This document shows positions 36,841 through 45,740 of a stretch of 64,000 nt of DNA, in pieces (positions within the stretch are counted from its first letter, which is position 1; every line of letters begins with the position of its first letter). Both the position numbers and the translations under genes were made by a program. Source of the stretch: Hamadaea tsunoensis DSM 44101 (lineage in GTDB: Bacteria; Actinomycetota; Actinomycetes; Mycobacteriales; Micromonosporaceae). Location: contig NZ_AUAX01000008.1 in NCBI RefSeq assembly GCF_000428945.1, forward strand, positions 186,001 through 250,000, in the 5' to 3' direction. The notes under the pieces are model-generated. The model worked only from the letters and a program-made list of their open reading frames with translations, was not told the origin of the DNA and ran no database searches.

Positions 36841-38664
36841 GTGGAGATGTCATTCGGCACCCAGATCTGCGGGGACCTCGTACAGGGCGGCAACCGGGAG
36901 TGGCTGATCGCCGACGGTCTCGGAGGCTACGCCACCGGAACGGTCAGCGGGCTGCGTACACGCCGGTATCACGGTCTGCTGATCGTGTCCGGCCGGCCGG
37001 CCGCCCGCCGCCATCTCGGACTCGCCGCGCTCGACGCGGTCGTCGTGCTCCCCTCCGGCGCGGAGGTACGCCTCGGCGTCCACGAGTGGGCCGGCGGCGC
37101 GATCGAGCCCCGGGGGCACACCCTGCTCGCCCGGTTCGACCTGACGGACGGCGTACCCCGCTGGCGGTGGCAGATCGGGGACGTCGTCATCGAACGGGAG
37201 ATCGCGATGACGCCGGGTACGCCCTGCGTCGCGATCGTGCACCGCCGCATCGCCGGGCCGCCCGTCACCCTGCGCCTCGAAGCGCTGTGCACCTGGCGGG
37301 ACGCGCACGGCGAACGGACCGCCGCCGGACCGGCACCCGTCGTGGAGTCCAGTGCGGACGGGGCCGTGGTCGACGGCGCGTACCGGTTGCGCGGACCGGA
37401 CTGGACGCCCGCCGGCGAGTGGTACCGCGGCGTGCGCTACCGCGTCGAGGCCGAGCGCGGCCTGCCGGACTCCGAGGACCTGTGGCTGGCCGGGAGCTTC
37501 CACGGCGTACTCGATGACGTCCTGGAGGTGACGGCGACGGGTGACCTGGGCACGCAGCCGCCGCCCGCGACGGCGATCGTGGCCGCGACGCGCGCCCGGA
37601 AGCTGACCGGGCTGCGGCGGGCCGCCGACCAGTTCGTGATCGCGGGGCCGGACGTGGTCGCGGGGTACCCGTGGTTCGGCGCGTGGGGCCGCGACACGAT
37701 GATCTCCTACCACGGCCTCTTCCTGACCACGGGCCGGTACGCCGAGGGCCGGGCGCTGCTGTCGCACTACGCCGGGACGCTGTCCGAGGGCATGATCGGC
37801 AACACGGCGGACGGCGGGCAGACCGAGTACAACACCGCCGACGCGACGCTGTGGTTCCTGCACGCGGTGGACCGGCACGCGCGGATCGCCGGGGACCCGG
37901 ACCTGCCGGAGCACCTGCGCAGCCAGATCAAGTCCGTGGTGGACGCCCACCTGCGCGGTACGCGGTTCGGCATCGCCGCCGACCCGTCCGACGGGCTGCT
38001 GAGCCAGGGCGCCGACGGGCAGGCCCTGACCTGGATGGACGCCCGGGTGGACGGGCGGCCGGTGACCCAGCGGGCCGGCAAGGCGGTCGACATCAACGCG
38101 CTGTGGGTCAACGCCCTGGGCGGCCTGGCCGACCGCTGGCCCGACGAGTACGCCGCCCTGCACGAGCGGGCCCGGGAGTCCTTCGGCAAGGTGTTCACGC
38201 GGCCGGACGGGCTGCTCTACGACGTGATCACGCCGGCCGGGGAGGCCGACCCGTCGCTGCGGCCCAACCAGCTGCTCGCGTGGTCGCTGCCGTTCGCGCC
38301 GCTGCGCCCGGACCCGGCGGCCGCGGCCCGGGTGGCGTCGGCCCTGCTCACCCCGGTCGGGCTGCGCAGCCTGGCCCCGGGCGACCCCGCCTACACCGGT
38401 ACGCACAGCGGGCCGCCCGCCGTGCGGGACGCCGCGTACCACCAGGGGACGGTGTGGCCGTGGCTGATCGGGCCGCTCTGGGACGCGGCCGGCGGGACGC
38501 TCGACCGCGCCCTGCTCGACGGCCTGCACGCGCACCTCGGCGAGTACGGGCTCGGGTCGGTCAGCGAGACGGCGAACGGCGACGCGCCCCACGAGGGGAC
38601 GGGCTGCCCGTTCCAGGCCTGGTCGGTCGCGGAGCTGCTGCGGATCACGGAGTCGCTCACCTGA
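36841..38664 (+). CDS. Glycogen debranching enzyme (amylo-alpha-1,6-glucosidase)
   Basis: A 607-residue enzyme with an N-terminal GDE_N domain (REWLIADGLGGYATGTVSGL, RTRRYHGLLI) and a C-terminal (alpha/alpha)6 GDE_C barrel (GYPWFGAWGRDTMISYHGLFLTTGRY, then GTVWPWLIGP). It hydrolyses alpha-1,6 branch points in glycogen-like glucans in the cytoplasm. The GTG at 36841 is chosen because a GATAAT -10 box ends 7 bases upstream (leaderless); the ATG at 36847 is nearly equivalent. It is the first gene of the glycogen block, followed by the GT4 synthase and GlgB. Confidence 0.92.
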   Translation: MEMSFGTQICGDLVQGGNREWLIADGLGGYATGTVSGLRTRRYHGLLIVSGRPAARRHLGLAALDAVVVLPSGAEVRLGVHEWAGGAIEPRGHTLLARFDLTDGVPRWRWQIGDVVIEREIAMTPGTPCVAIVHRRIAGPPVTLRLEALCTWRDAHGERTAAGPAPVVESSADGAVVDGAYRLRGPDWTPAGEWYRGVRYRVEAERGLPDSEDLWLAGSFHGVLDDVLEVTATGDLGTQPPPATAIVAATRARKLTGLRRAADQFVIAGPDVVAGYPWFGAWGRDTMISYHGLFLTTGRYAEGRALLSHYAGTLSEGMIGNTADGGQTEYNTADATLWFLHAVDRHARIAGDPDLPEHLRSQIKSVVDAHLRGTRFGIAADPSDGLLSQGADGQALTWMDARVDGRPVTQRAGKAVDINALWVNALGGLADRWPDEYAALHERARESFGKVFTRPDGLLYDVITPAGEADPSLRPNQLLAWSLPFAPLRPDPAAAARVASALLTPVGLRSLAPGDPAYTGTHSGPPAVRDAAYHQGTVWPWLIGPLWDAAGGTLDRALLDGLHAHLGEYGLGSVSETANGDAPHEGTGCPFQAWSVAELLRITESLT

Positions 38665-38728
38665 CCCCCCGCTCCCGCCGCGCCGAACCGCGCCGGGCCG
38701 CGCCGCCCGCCGCGCGGGGCCACCCCTC

Positions 38729-38800
38729 GACGATCTTGCGCGAATGTCTCGAAATCCGTCCACTTTGCCGGATAGGCCCGAACATTCGCGCAAGATCGTC
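38729..38800. repeat. Palindrome with CGATCTTGCGCGAATGT arms
   Basis: Perfect 19-bp arms (38729-38747 and 38782-38800; GACGATCTTGCGCGAATGT) with a 34-base loop lie 64 bp after the debranching-enzyme stop. The arm is shared with 21692-21759. It probably ends or processes the debranching transcript. The rest of this 379-bp gap (38801-39043) shows no gene. Confidence 0.92.
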
Positions 38801-39043
38801 AGAAAGAAGGGGGTCGGCGGAGGGCAGGATCGGGGAATGGCGACCGGAAAAGCGGGCGACATGGCACCCTCGTAGAAATGCCGCGAAGCGGACAGGCAAG
38901 ATGAACGTTACAAGTCGGAAACCAGAACGTCGTCGCAGATAGCAGTGCATCCGCAAGGATGGGAACTACCCCGTTGATATGGCCGGCACCTGCTGGGGTG
39001 ACCGGCGCGTCGCCGCGCGGGGTCGAGCAGACCGGGGGCCGGA

Positions 39044-40432
39044 ATGTCGATTGTTTTGTCCACCTCCCCTCCACCGCCGTCGTTGACAGCGACGGCCGCG
39101 TCGTTGACACCGACCTTCCAGGAACCCCGGTTCGCGGCGATGCCTCCGCTGCCGCCGGTGGCGCCCGGAGACCAGTCGAGCCTGCGCATCCTGATGCTGT
39201 CCTGGGAGTATCCGCCCCTCGTCGTGGGTGGACTGGGCCGGCACGTCCACGCCCTCGCGACCTCGCTCGCCGCCATCGGCCACGACGTCACAGTGGTCAC
39301 CCGGCACGCGCCCGGCTCGCCGCTGACCGAGATCGCCGAGGGCGTACGCATCGTCCGCGCGCCCGAGGATCCGGTCACCTTCCCGCTGGCGACCCCGTCG
39401 CTGCTGGCTTGGACGATGGCGTTCAACCACACGCTGACCCGGGCCGCCCTCAAGGCCGCCGAGGGCGACGAGCCCTACGACGTCATCCACGCGCACGACT
39501 GGCTCGTCACGCACACCGCGGTGACCTTGAAGGAGCACCTGGGCGTACCGCTGGTGGCGACGATCCACGCGACGGAGGCCGGCCGCCACCAGGGCTGGCT
39601 GCCGGAGGAGATGAACAAGTGCATCCACTCCGTGGAGTGGTGGCTGACCCAGGAGGCCGACCGCGTCCTGTGCTGCTCGGAGTACATGAAGTGGGAGATC
39701 TCCAAGCTCTGGTCGCCCGCCGACGACCGGATCGAGGTCATCCCCAACGGCGTCGACGACCGGGCCTGGTACGCGCCGCCGGACAAGATCGCCCAGGCCC
39801 GGCGGCGGCTGGCCGGCAAGGGCCCGCTGGTCGGGTTCGCCGGGCGGCTGGTCTACGAGAAGGGCGTACAGCACCTCGTGGAGGCGGTCCCCCGGTTGCG
39901 CCAAGAACACCCCGGACTGCGCGTCGTCATCTCCGGCGACGGGCCGTACCGGGGTGAGCTGCAGGAACAGGCCGCGAAGCTGCACCTCGGCGCGACCGTC
40001 GTGTTCACCGGCTTCCTCAGCGAACGCGAGCTGCCGGCGGTCTTCGGCGCCACCGACGCCACCGTCGTACCGAGCCTCTACGAGCCGTTCGGCATGGTCG
40101 CCCTGGAGGCCGCCGCCGCGGGCGCGCCACTCGCCGTCGCGGCCACCGGCGGGCTCGCCGAGATCGTCGAGCCCGGCGTCAGCGGCCTGACGTTCCCGCA
40201 CGGCGACACCGACGCGCTCGCCTGCGCCGTCGGCCGCCTGCTCGCCGATCAGCCCACCGCCCGCCGGATGGCCGAGCACGCCCGCGGCCTGCTCCCGCAA
40301 CGCTACGGGTGGCGGGGCATCGCCGCGCGCACCGCGGCCGCGTACCGGGCGAGCGGCAGGTCCGTGCGGGTCGGCGTCCGCACCGGGCTCGCGCAGCTCA
40401 CGGTTCCCTCCGGCAATCTGCTGTACGCATGA
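39044..40432 (+). CDS. GT4 glycosyltransferase, glycogen/maltose-1-phosphate synthase-like
   Basis: A 462-residue GT-B glycosyltransferase. The N-terminal LMLSWEYPPLVVGGLGRHVHAL holds the sugar-nucleotide loop, and SLYEPFGMVALEAAAAGAPLAVAATGG is the E-x7-E donor site of GT4. The sequence resembles actinobacterial glycogen synthases of the GT4 type (corynebacterial GlgA, mycobacterial GlgM), not GT5. It would elongate alpha-1,4 glucan or make maltose-1-phosphate from ADP-glucose. About 45 N-terminal residues are Pro-, Ser- and Thr-rich; the ATG at 39140 is a shorter alternative start. Its stop overlaps the glgB start (ATGA), so the two are coupled. Confidence 0.87.
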   Translation: MSIVLSTSPPPPSLTATAASLTPTFQEPRFAAMPPLPPVAPGDQSSLRILMLSWEYPPLVVGGLGRHVHALATSLAAIGHDVTVVTRHAPGSPLTEIAEGVRIVRAPEDPVTFPLATPSLLAWTMAFNHTLTRAALKAAEGDEPYDVIHAHDWLVTHTAVTLKEHLGVPLVATIHATEAGRHQGWLPEEMNKCIHSVEWWLTQEADRVLCCSEYMKWEISKLWSPADDRIEVIPNGVDDRAWYAPPDKIAQARRRLAGKGPLVGFAGRLVYEKGVQHLVEAVPRLRQEHPGLRVVISGDGPYRGELQEQAAKLHLGATVVFTGFLSERELPAVFGATDATVVPSLYEPFGMVALEAAAAGAPLAVAATGGLAEIVEPGVSGLTFPHGDTDALACAVGRLLADQPTARRMAEHARGLLPQRYGWRGIAARTAAAYRASGRSVRVGVRTGLAQLTVPSGNLLYA

Positions 40433-42270
40433 GGCCGTCCGACCTCGACCTGCACCTGCTCGCACAGGGGCGGCACGAACAGCTGTGGCACGTCCTCGGC
40501 GCGCATCCCGCCGGCGGGGGCTGCGACTTCGCGGTCTGGGCGCCGCAGGCCCGCGAGGTACGCGTACTCGGCGACTTCTCGGGCTGGGGCGAGGGCGACG
40601 GCACCCGGCTCGAACCGCTGGGCACGAGCGGGGTCTGGTTCGGCCACGTGCCCGGTGCCGGCATCGGCCAGCGCTACAAGTACAAGATCCACGGCGTCGA
40701 CGGTTCGTGGACCGACCGGGCCGACCCGATGGCGCAGCGCGCCCAGACACCGCCGGACACGGCGTCGGAGATCTGGTCGAGCGACTACCAGTGGGGCGAC
40801 GACGCCTGGATGAAGGGGCGCGCCGGCGACCACCACCGGCAGCCGATGAGCATCTACGAGGTGCACCTCGGCTCGTGGCGGCCGGGACTGTCCTACCGGG
40901 AACTGGCCGACGACCTGGTCGAGTACGTGGCCGAGCTGGGCTTCACGCACGTCGAGTTCATGCCGGTGATGGCCCACCCGTTCGGACCGAGCTGGGGCTA
41001 CCAGGTCACCGGCTTCTACGCCCCCGACGCCCGGCTCGGTACGCCCGACGACTTCCGCTTCCTCGTCGACCGGTTCCACCAGGCCGGGATCGGCGTGATC
41101 CTGGACTGGGTGCCGGCGCACTTCCCGAAGGACGACTGGGCGCTGGCCCGGTTCGACGGCGCGCCGCTCTACGAGTACGCCGACCCGCGCCGGGGCGAGC
41201 ATCCGGACTGGGGCAGCCTCGTCTTCGACTACGGGCGCAACGAGGTGCGCAACTTCCTCGTCGCCAACGCCCGCTACTGGTGCGCCGAGTTCCACGCCGA
41301 CGGGCTGCGGGTCGACGCGGTCGCCTCGATGCTCTACCTGGACTACTCCCGGCAACCGGGCCAGTGGGTGCCGAACATCTACGGCGGCAACACCCACCTC
41401 GAGGCCGTCGAGTTCCTCAAGCAGCTCAACAGCGCGATCTACACCGATCACCCCGGTGTCGCGATGATCGCCGAGGAGTCCACCGCCTGGCCCGGCGTCT
41501 CGCGCCCGGTCGACTGGGGCGGCCTCGGCTTCGGCCTGAAGTGGAACATGGGCTGGATGCACGACACCCTCGCGTACGCGGTCAACGATCCGCTGTGGCG
41601 CGGGGACCACCACGACGAGCTCACCCTGCCCGGCCTGTACGCCTTCGACGAGCAGTTCCTGCTCCCGCTCAGCCACGACGAGGTGGTCCACGGGAAACGG
41701 TCGCTGGCCGCCAAGCTGCCCGGCGACCGGTGGCAGCGGATGGCGGGGCTGCGCGGGCTGCTCGCGTACATGTGGGCGTTCCCGGGCAAGAAACTGCTCT
41801 TCATGGGCGGCGAGATCGGCGTCGAACACGAGTGGAGCGAGCAGTGGGGGCTCGACTGGGCGGTCCTCGGCGACCCGCTCAGCGGCGGCCTGCGGCGGCT
41901 GGTCGGCGACCTCAACCGCGTCTACCGGGACTCCCCCGAACTCTGGGAGCTCGACGGCACCCCGAGCGGCTGGGAGTTCCTGCGCTCGGACGCGTACGCC
42001 AACGTCGTCGCGTTCGCCCGGCGCGGACCGGACGGCTCGCGGATCGTCTGCGTGGCCAGCTTCTCCGGCTGCCCGCACCCGGACTACCGGCTGTGGCTGC
42101 CCGCGGCCGGCCCGTGGACCGAGGTCGTCAACACCGACTCCGTCCACTATGGCGGGTCCGGCCTGGGCAACCTCGGCAGCGTCCGGGCGGCCCCCGACGG
42201 CGAGGCGACCGTCTGCCTCGGCGCGTACGCCGTCGTCTGGCTGGTTCAGGCAGCTCACAGGCGGCACTGA
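40429..42270 (+). CDS. glgB: 1,4-alpha-glucan branching enzyme GlgB
   Basis: A 613-residue GH13 branching enzyme. Following an N-terminal CBM48 domain (VWAPQAREVRVLGDFSGW) the barrel carries the nucleophile D296 (DGLRVDAVASML), the acid E349 (MIAEEST) and D417 (LSHDEVVHGKRSL); all four GlgB regions are intact. It makes alpha-1,6 branches in glycogen. It lacks the longer N1 extension of E. coli GlgB, as many actinobacterial homologues do. The ATG overlaps the GT4 stop, so synthase and branching enzyme are made together. Confidence 0.95.
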   Translation: MRPSDLDLHLLAQGRHEQLWHVLGAHPAGGGCDFAVWAPQAREVRVLGDFSGWGEGDGTRLEPLGTSGVWFGHVPGAGIGQRYKYKIHGVDGSWTDRADPMAQRAQTPPDTASEIWSSDYQWGDDAWMKGRAGDHHRQPMSIYEVHLGSWRPGLSYRELADDLVEYVAELGFTHVEFMPVMAHPFGPSWGYQVTGFYAPDARLGTPDDFRFLVDRFHQAGIGVILDWVPAHFPKDDWALARFDGAPLYEYADPRRGEHPDWGSLVFDYGRNEVRNFLVANARYWCAEFHADGLRVDAVASMLYLDYSRQPGQWVPNIYGGNTHLEAVEFLKQLNSAIYTDHPGVAMIAEESTAWPGVSRPVDWGGLGFGLKWNMGWMHDTLAYAVNDPLWRGDHHDELTLPGLYAFDEQFLLPLSHDEVVHGKRSLAAKLPGDRWQRMAGLRGLLAYMWAFPGKKLLFMGGEIGVEHEWSEQWGLDWAVLGDPLSGGLRRLVGDLNRVYRDSPELWELDGTPSGWEFLRSDAYANVVAFARRGPDGSRIVCVASFSGCPHPDYRLWLPAAGPWTEVVNTDSVHYGGSGLGNLGSVRAAPDGEATVCLGAYAVVWLVQAAHRRH

Positions 42271-42305
42271 CACCATTCGGACAAGTGGATCATATCGTCG
42301 CCGGT

Positions 42306-42731
42306 ATGACTACTACCGATCCCTATGGCGACATCGCATCGCTGCAGACGCCGCGGGCGGACACGGATCCGGCCCAGAGCCCGAACCTGGGCGAGGATCC
42401 GGCCCCGCGGACCGCGCCCCGCCGGCCGTTCTGGGTGAAAGTGGCGGTCGGAGTGGCGGGGCTGGCGGTCGCCTTCGGCGCCGGTTTCGCCACCTCCTCA
42501 GCCACCCAGGGTACGGACGGCAACGGCGTGAACGGCGGCGTGAACGGCGGCCCCGCCGGCGTGACCAACGGAGAGTTCCCCGGCTTCGGCCAGAACGGCG
42601 GCGGCTTCGGCGGCCAGACCGGCGGCGGCTTCCCCGGCTTCCCCGGCGGCCAGAACGGCACCGGCCAGAACGGGACCGGGCAGAACGGCACCCAGGACGG
42701 CACCGTCTCCGGCACCGCCCAGGGCACCTGA
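42306..42731 (+). CDS. Membrane-anchored glycine-rich hypothetical protein
   Basis: A 141-residue protein. A polar N-terminus (residues 1-40) precedes one membrane segment (about 44-62, VKVAVGVAGLAVAFGAGFA), then a low-complexity exported tail of Gly, Asn, Phe and Gln, including repeated GFPGFP-like and QNGTG units. No enzyme domain is visible; the tail may be surface-exposed. It is 35 bp after glgB with no obvious ribosome site; a CATATC box ends 9 bases upstream of the ATG, so it may have its own leaderless promoter. Confidence 0.75.
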   Translation: MTTTDPYGDIASLQTPRADTDPAQSPNLGEDPAPRTAPRRPFWVKVAVGVAGLAVAFGAGFATSSATQGTDGNGVNGGVNGGPAGVTNGEFPGFGQNGGGFGGQTGGGFPGFPGGQNGTGQNGTGQNGTQDGTVSGTAQGT

Positions 42732-42734
42732 CCG

Positions 42735-42825
42735 GCCCGCAAGATCCCGTTTGGATCAGGGTTTCGCACGTGATCATGGCCCAAGATTCGGGTGATTTCC
42801 CTGATCCAAACGGGATCTTGCGGGC
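42735..42825. repeat. 27-bp-arm palindrome between convergent genes
   Basis: Perfect 27-bp arms (42735-42761 and 42799-42825) share the core GATCCCGTTTGGATCAGGG with 59933-60009. The loop is 37 bases. It is 3 bp after a stop codon and the right arm is 55 bp from the convergent MocR stop. Likely a bidirectional terminator. Confidence 0.93.
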
Positions 42826-42872
42826 GGGACGGGCGAGACGGCGGGACGGCGGGACGGGCGGGACGGCGGGAC
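42820..42872 (+). repeat. GGGAC tandem array, potential G-quadruplex
   Basis: CGGGACGG, CGGGACGGG and related units repeat in tandem, giving at least eight GGG runs spaced by a few bases on the plus strand. The G-rich strand could form a quadruplex just after the palindrome and before the MocR stop. Confidence 0.7.
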
Positions 42873-42880
42873 AGGCGCGG

Positions 42881-44266
42881 TCAGCGGGTCGCGCGGGGGC
42901 GGGCCCGGCCCCGCCGGGCTGACGGACGGGCCGACGCGCCGGCCCGCGCCGCCTCCGCGAGCACCCGCGCCAGCTCGGCGAACCCGTCGCGGACCAGGCC
43001 GACGGTGACGCGGACGTGGTCGGTCGCGAGCGGCGTCACCTCGAACGGGTCGCCGGGGGCCACCGAGATCCCGTGGGCCGCCAGGCTGACCATGGCCGCG
43101 TGCTGGTCCGCCACGGTGAGCCAGAGGTTGATGCCGTCGTCGGCGGTGGCGGCCGCCCCCTCCTGGGCCAGGGCCGCGAGCAGCGCCAGGCGCCGCCGCG
43201 CGTACTCGGAGCGGGCTTCTTCGAGAAGGAGCGCGGTGGACGGCGCGGTGAGCAGGTCGAGCAGGACGTGCTGCAGCAGGCGGCTGGACCAGCCGGGGCC
43301 GAGCATGCGCCGGTCGATGACCGGGGCCAGCAGCGCGGTGGGACCGCCGACGGCGGCGAGCCGCAGATCGGGGCCGAGGCTCTTGGCGAAGCTGTGGACG
43401 CGCAGCGTCCGGCCGGGCAGGTGGGTGCCGAGGGAGACCGGCGGCGCGCTGGTGATCTCGGCGGCGTGATCGTCCTCGACGACGACCACCGCGGGATGGC
43501 CGTCAAGGACCGAGGCCAGGTCCCGTACGCGGGTCGCGGTCATGCTGACGCCGGTCGGGTTCTGGGCGCGCGGCTGCAGGATCAGCATCACGGGCCGCAG
43601 GTCCAGCGCCTCCGCCAGCGCGGCGGGCTGGATGCCCTGCTTGTCGAGCGGCAGGCCGACCGGCGTCGCGCCGACGGCCTCCAGCAGGTCCAGGATCGGC
43701 GGGAACGACGGGTTCTCGACCAGTACGCGATCGCCGAAGCGTACGCACGACCGCACGATCCGGTCGATCGCGTCGAGCGCCCCGTCCAGCACGGTGACCT
43801 GCTCGGGCGGCGACGGCCAGCGCTCCCGCAGCAGGGTCTCCAGCACGGGCAGCACCGGATCGTCGAGGTAGCTGGTCGTGCGGACCTTGGTGCCGTCGCC
43901 GAGCCGGCGCAGCGTCTCCGCGAGATCCGGCAGCAGATCGTGGTCGGGTACGCCGGTCGACAGGTCGGTCGGCAGCGAGGTCAGCCCCGGTGAGATCCGG
44001 GTGTAGCGCAGCCGTGCCCGCAACCGGTCGCCGGCGAGCACGACCGTGCCGGACCGGCCGTGGGTCGAGATCAGGCCGGCGCGGCTCAGCGACGTCCACG
44101 CCTCGCTCACCGTCGTGGGGCTGACGCCCAGTTCGCGCGCGATGCTGCGGACCGTGGGCAGCCGCGTCCCGGCCGGCAGATCGCCGCTGTGGATCAGGCG
44201 GCTGACCGCGGCGGCGATGCCGTGCGCGCCGCGGTCGGTCACCGCCTCCGTGATCAGCTGCAACAC
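42881..44266 (-). CDS. MocR-type GntR/aminotransferase-like regulator
   Basis: A 461-residue PLP-dependent regulator. The N-terminal GntR winged helix covers about 1-75 (LPTVRSIARELGVSPTTVSEAW); the C-terminal part is a fold-type I aminotransferase domain with the PLP lysine K295 in HSFAKSLGPDLR and NPTG at about 238. MocR proteins sense PLP or an amino compound and regulate nearby metabolic genes; here no obvious target is adjacent. GTG start with GGGAG 7 bases upstream. The C-terminal tail is Arg-rich. Confidence 0.92.
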   Translation of the reverse strand: MLQLITEAVTDRGAHGIAAAVSRLIHSGDLPAGTRLPTVRSIARELGVSPTTVSEAWTSLSRAGLISTHGRSGTVVLAGDRLRARLRYTRISPGLTSLPTDLSTGVPDHDLLPDLAETLRRLGDGTKVRTTSYLDDPVLPVLETLLRERWPSPPEQVTVLDGALDAIDRIVRSCVRFGDRVLVENPSFPPILDLLEAVGATPVGLPLDKQGIQPAALAEALDLRPVMLILQPRAQNPTGVSMTATRVRDLASVLDGHPAVVVVEDDHAAEITSAPPVSLGTHLPGRTLRVHSFAKSLGPDLRLAAVGGPTALLAPVIDRRMLGPGWSSRLLQHVLLDLLTAPSTALLLEEARSEYARRRLALLAALAQEGAAATADDGINLWLTVADQHAAMVSLAAHGISVAPGDPFEVTPLATDHVRVTVGLVRDGFAELARVLAEAARAGASARPSARRGRARPRATR

Positions 44267-44381
44267 CTGTCGCTCCCGCCTGGAGACCGTCCCGACCGTC
44301 CATCATCCGGTACGCGACGCGCCCGTGGGGTGCCCCTCGCCTTTCGGCGGTCCCGGGCGGGAACGGTCGGGGCGGCGGGAG

Positions 44382-45302
44382 TCACGCCGGGAGCGGGTCC
44401 TCGGAGCGCGACTGGTCGAGAGTGGTGTAGCCGAGCCGCTCGTAGAGGCGCCGGGCGACCTCGTTGTGGCCGAAGACGTTCAGCGCGAGGCGCCGGTCGC
44501 CGCCCTCGATCGTGCGCTGCTCGCCGGCCAGCATCGCCGCCCGGCCGTAGCCCTTGCCCCGCGCGCTCTCCTTCACCTCGACCCCGAACACCCACGCCGT
44601 CCCGGGCGAGTACGCGTGCTTCAGCCAGATCGAGCCGACCGCGGTGTCCCCGTCGGCGATGGTCCAGATCGACTGCCCCTCGGTACGCGTACCCTCCGGC
44701 AGCAGCTCGTGGAACTGCTTCTCGGAATGCGCCTGGGCGGCCTCCGGCGTCATCAGCCCGTTGAGCACGAACGACTCCGCGTACCCGTCGACCTCCTGTG
44801 CGTACCAGCCCTGGTATTCCTCGTCGGTCATCGGGCGGGAGACCAGGCCGTCGGCCAGCGCCGGAACCTCCGTCAGGCTCTTGATCATGCGCTGGGCGCG
44901 TACCGGATAGGCGGCGAAGAGCGCCTGATGCACAGGATCACCACCGTTGACCGACATCGACAGCGGCAGCCCGCGCTCGTGCGCCCACTCCTCGGCCAGC
45001 CCGACCGCCGCCCGCCCGATGCCCTGCCGCCGGTGACCCTCGTCCACGTGGACGTCGTCGAGCCGCGCCTCGGGCGTACCCATGTCCTCGCCCTGGCACA
45101 ACGCGAGAAAACCGACCGGCTCGCCGTCGACCAGGAGCCGCAGCACGGGAGCGTCCACCGCGTCGGCCCGCCGGCGCAACCGCTGCTCCATCCGCGCGTC
45201 CTGATCCCACGGCGCCAGCATCGCCTCGATCCGCCGCTGCCACAGGTCCTGCCACTGGTCGACTTCGGCGGCGGTGGCCGCGCGCGTCCTCACTTCAGCC
45301 AT
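44382..45302 (-). CDS. Protein with two GNAT acetyltransferase domains
   Basis: A 306-residue protein with two GNAT domains in tandem. The first has VHVDEGHRRQGIGRAAVG (about 95-112); the second has VEVKESARGKGYGRAAML followed by NEVARRLYERLGY. Both acetyl-CoA motifs (RxxGxG/A) are intact, giving the mycothiol-synthase-like double layout, but the sequence is not typical MshD and I would not call it that. The ATG at 45302 begins the coding-like part; the frame upstream runs into a type A repeat. Confidence 0.87.
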   Translation of the reverse strand: MAEVRTRAATAAEVDQWQDLWQRRIEAMLAPWDQDARMEQRLRRRADAVDAPVLRLLVDGEPVGFLALCQGEDMGTPEARLDDVHVDEGHRRQGIGRAAVGLAEEWAHERGLPLSMSVNGGDPVHQALFAAYPVRAQRMIKSLTEVPALADGLVSRPMTDEEYQGWYAQEVDGYAESFVLNGLMTPEAAQAHSEKQFHELLPEGTRTEGQSIWTIADGDTAVGSIWLKHAYSPGTAWVFGVEVKESARGKGYGRAAMLAGEQRTIEGGDRRLALNVFGHNEVARRLYERLGYTTLDQSRSEDPLPA

Positions 45303-45348
45303 GCGCTGAACGATACAAGTCGGCGGCCAATCCCAAGATCCGTCAATC

Positions 45349-45735
45349 AAGTTCAAGATCCTTTTAAGATCATTATGTCCCGGGTTCGTCGACCTCACCT
45401 CCGCTCCTCCCGCGGGAGACCGCTCCGCCCCCTCGCTTCGCTCCGGGGACTCCACTGCCAGGTGAGCGGGGCGACGCATCATCCACCGCTGTTCGGTCAC
45501 TGCTCCAACCCAACCCCGCCCGGCCCTTTGTCGTGACTGTCCGATATGCATGTCGGACACTCGCGACAGAGCTCGGAGCGAACTATCGACGGCCGCATCA
45601 TCGGCAGCGAGGGCGGTTCAGCCTTTGGTCATGGTGAACTCGGCCGGCAAAGGGTCGCGAGTCGGCGCCGGGCGACGGTGAACGATGCGTCGCCCCACTG
45701 TGCCGGCAGTGGGATCTCGAAGGTGCCTGAAAAGA
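45349..45735. repeat. Type A/B composite repeat, partly degraded
   Basis: A left A arm (45349-45500) is followed by two B sequences almost back to back (45522-45572, forming one palindrome around ATATGCATGT) and a shortened right A arm (about 45674-45714, then AAGATCTTGATG). The middle of the right arm, with the GGAGGTGAG segment, is missing. It lies in the 438-bp divergent gap between the double GNAT gene and the ATPase/HNH pair, and no gene is seen within it. Confidence 0.8.
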
Positions 45736-45740
45736 TCTTG

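Noticed and set aside
44382-45302. Mycothiol synthase (mshD)
   Set aside because: The double GNAT layout fits, but I see no specific MshD motif, and the sequence is closer to generic tandem GNAT proteins.
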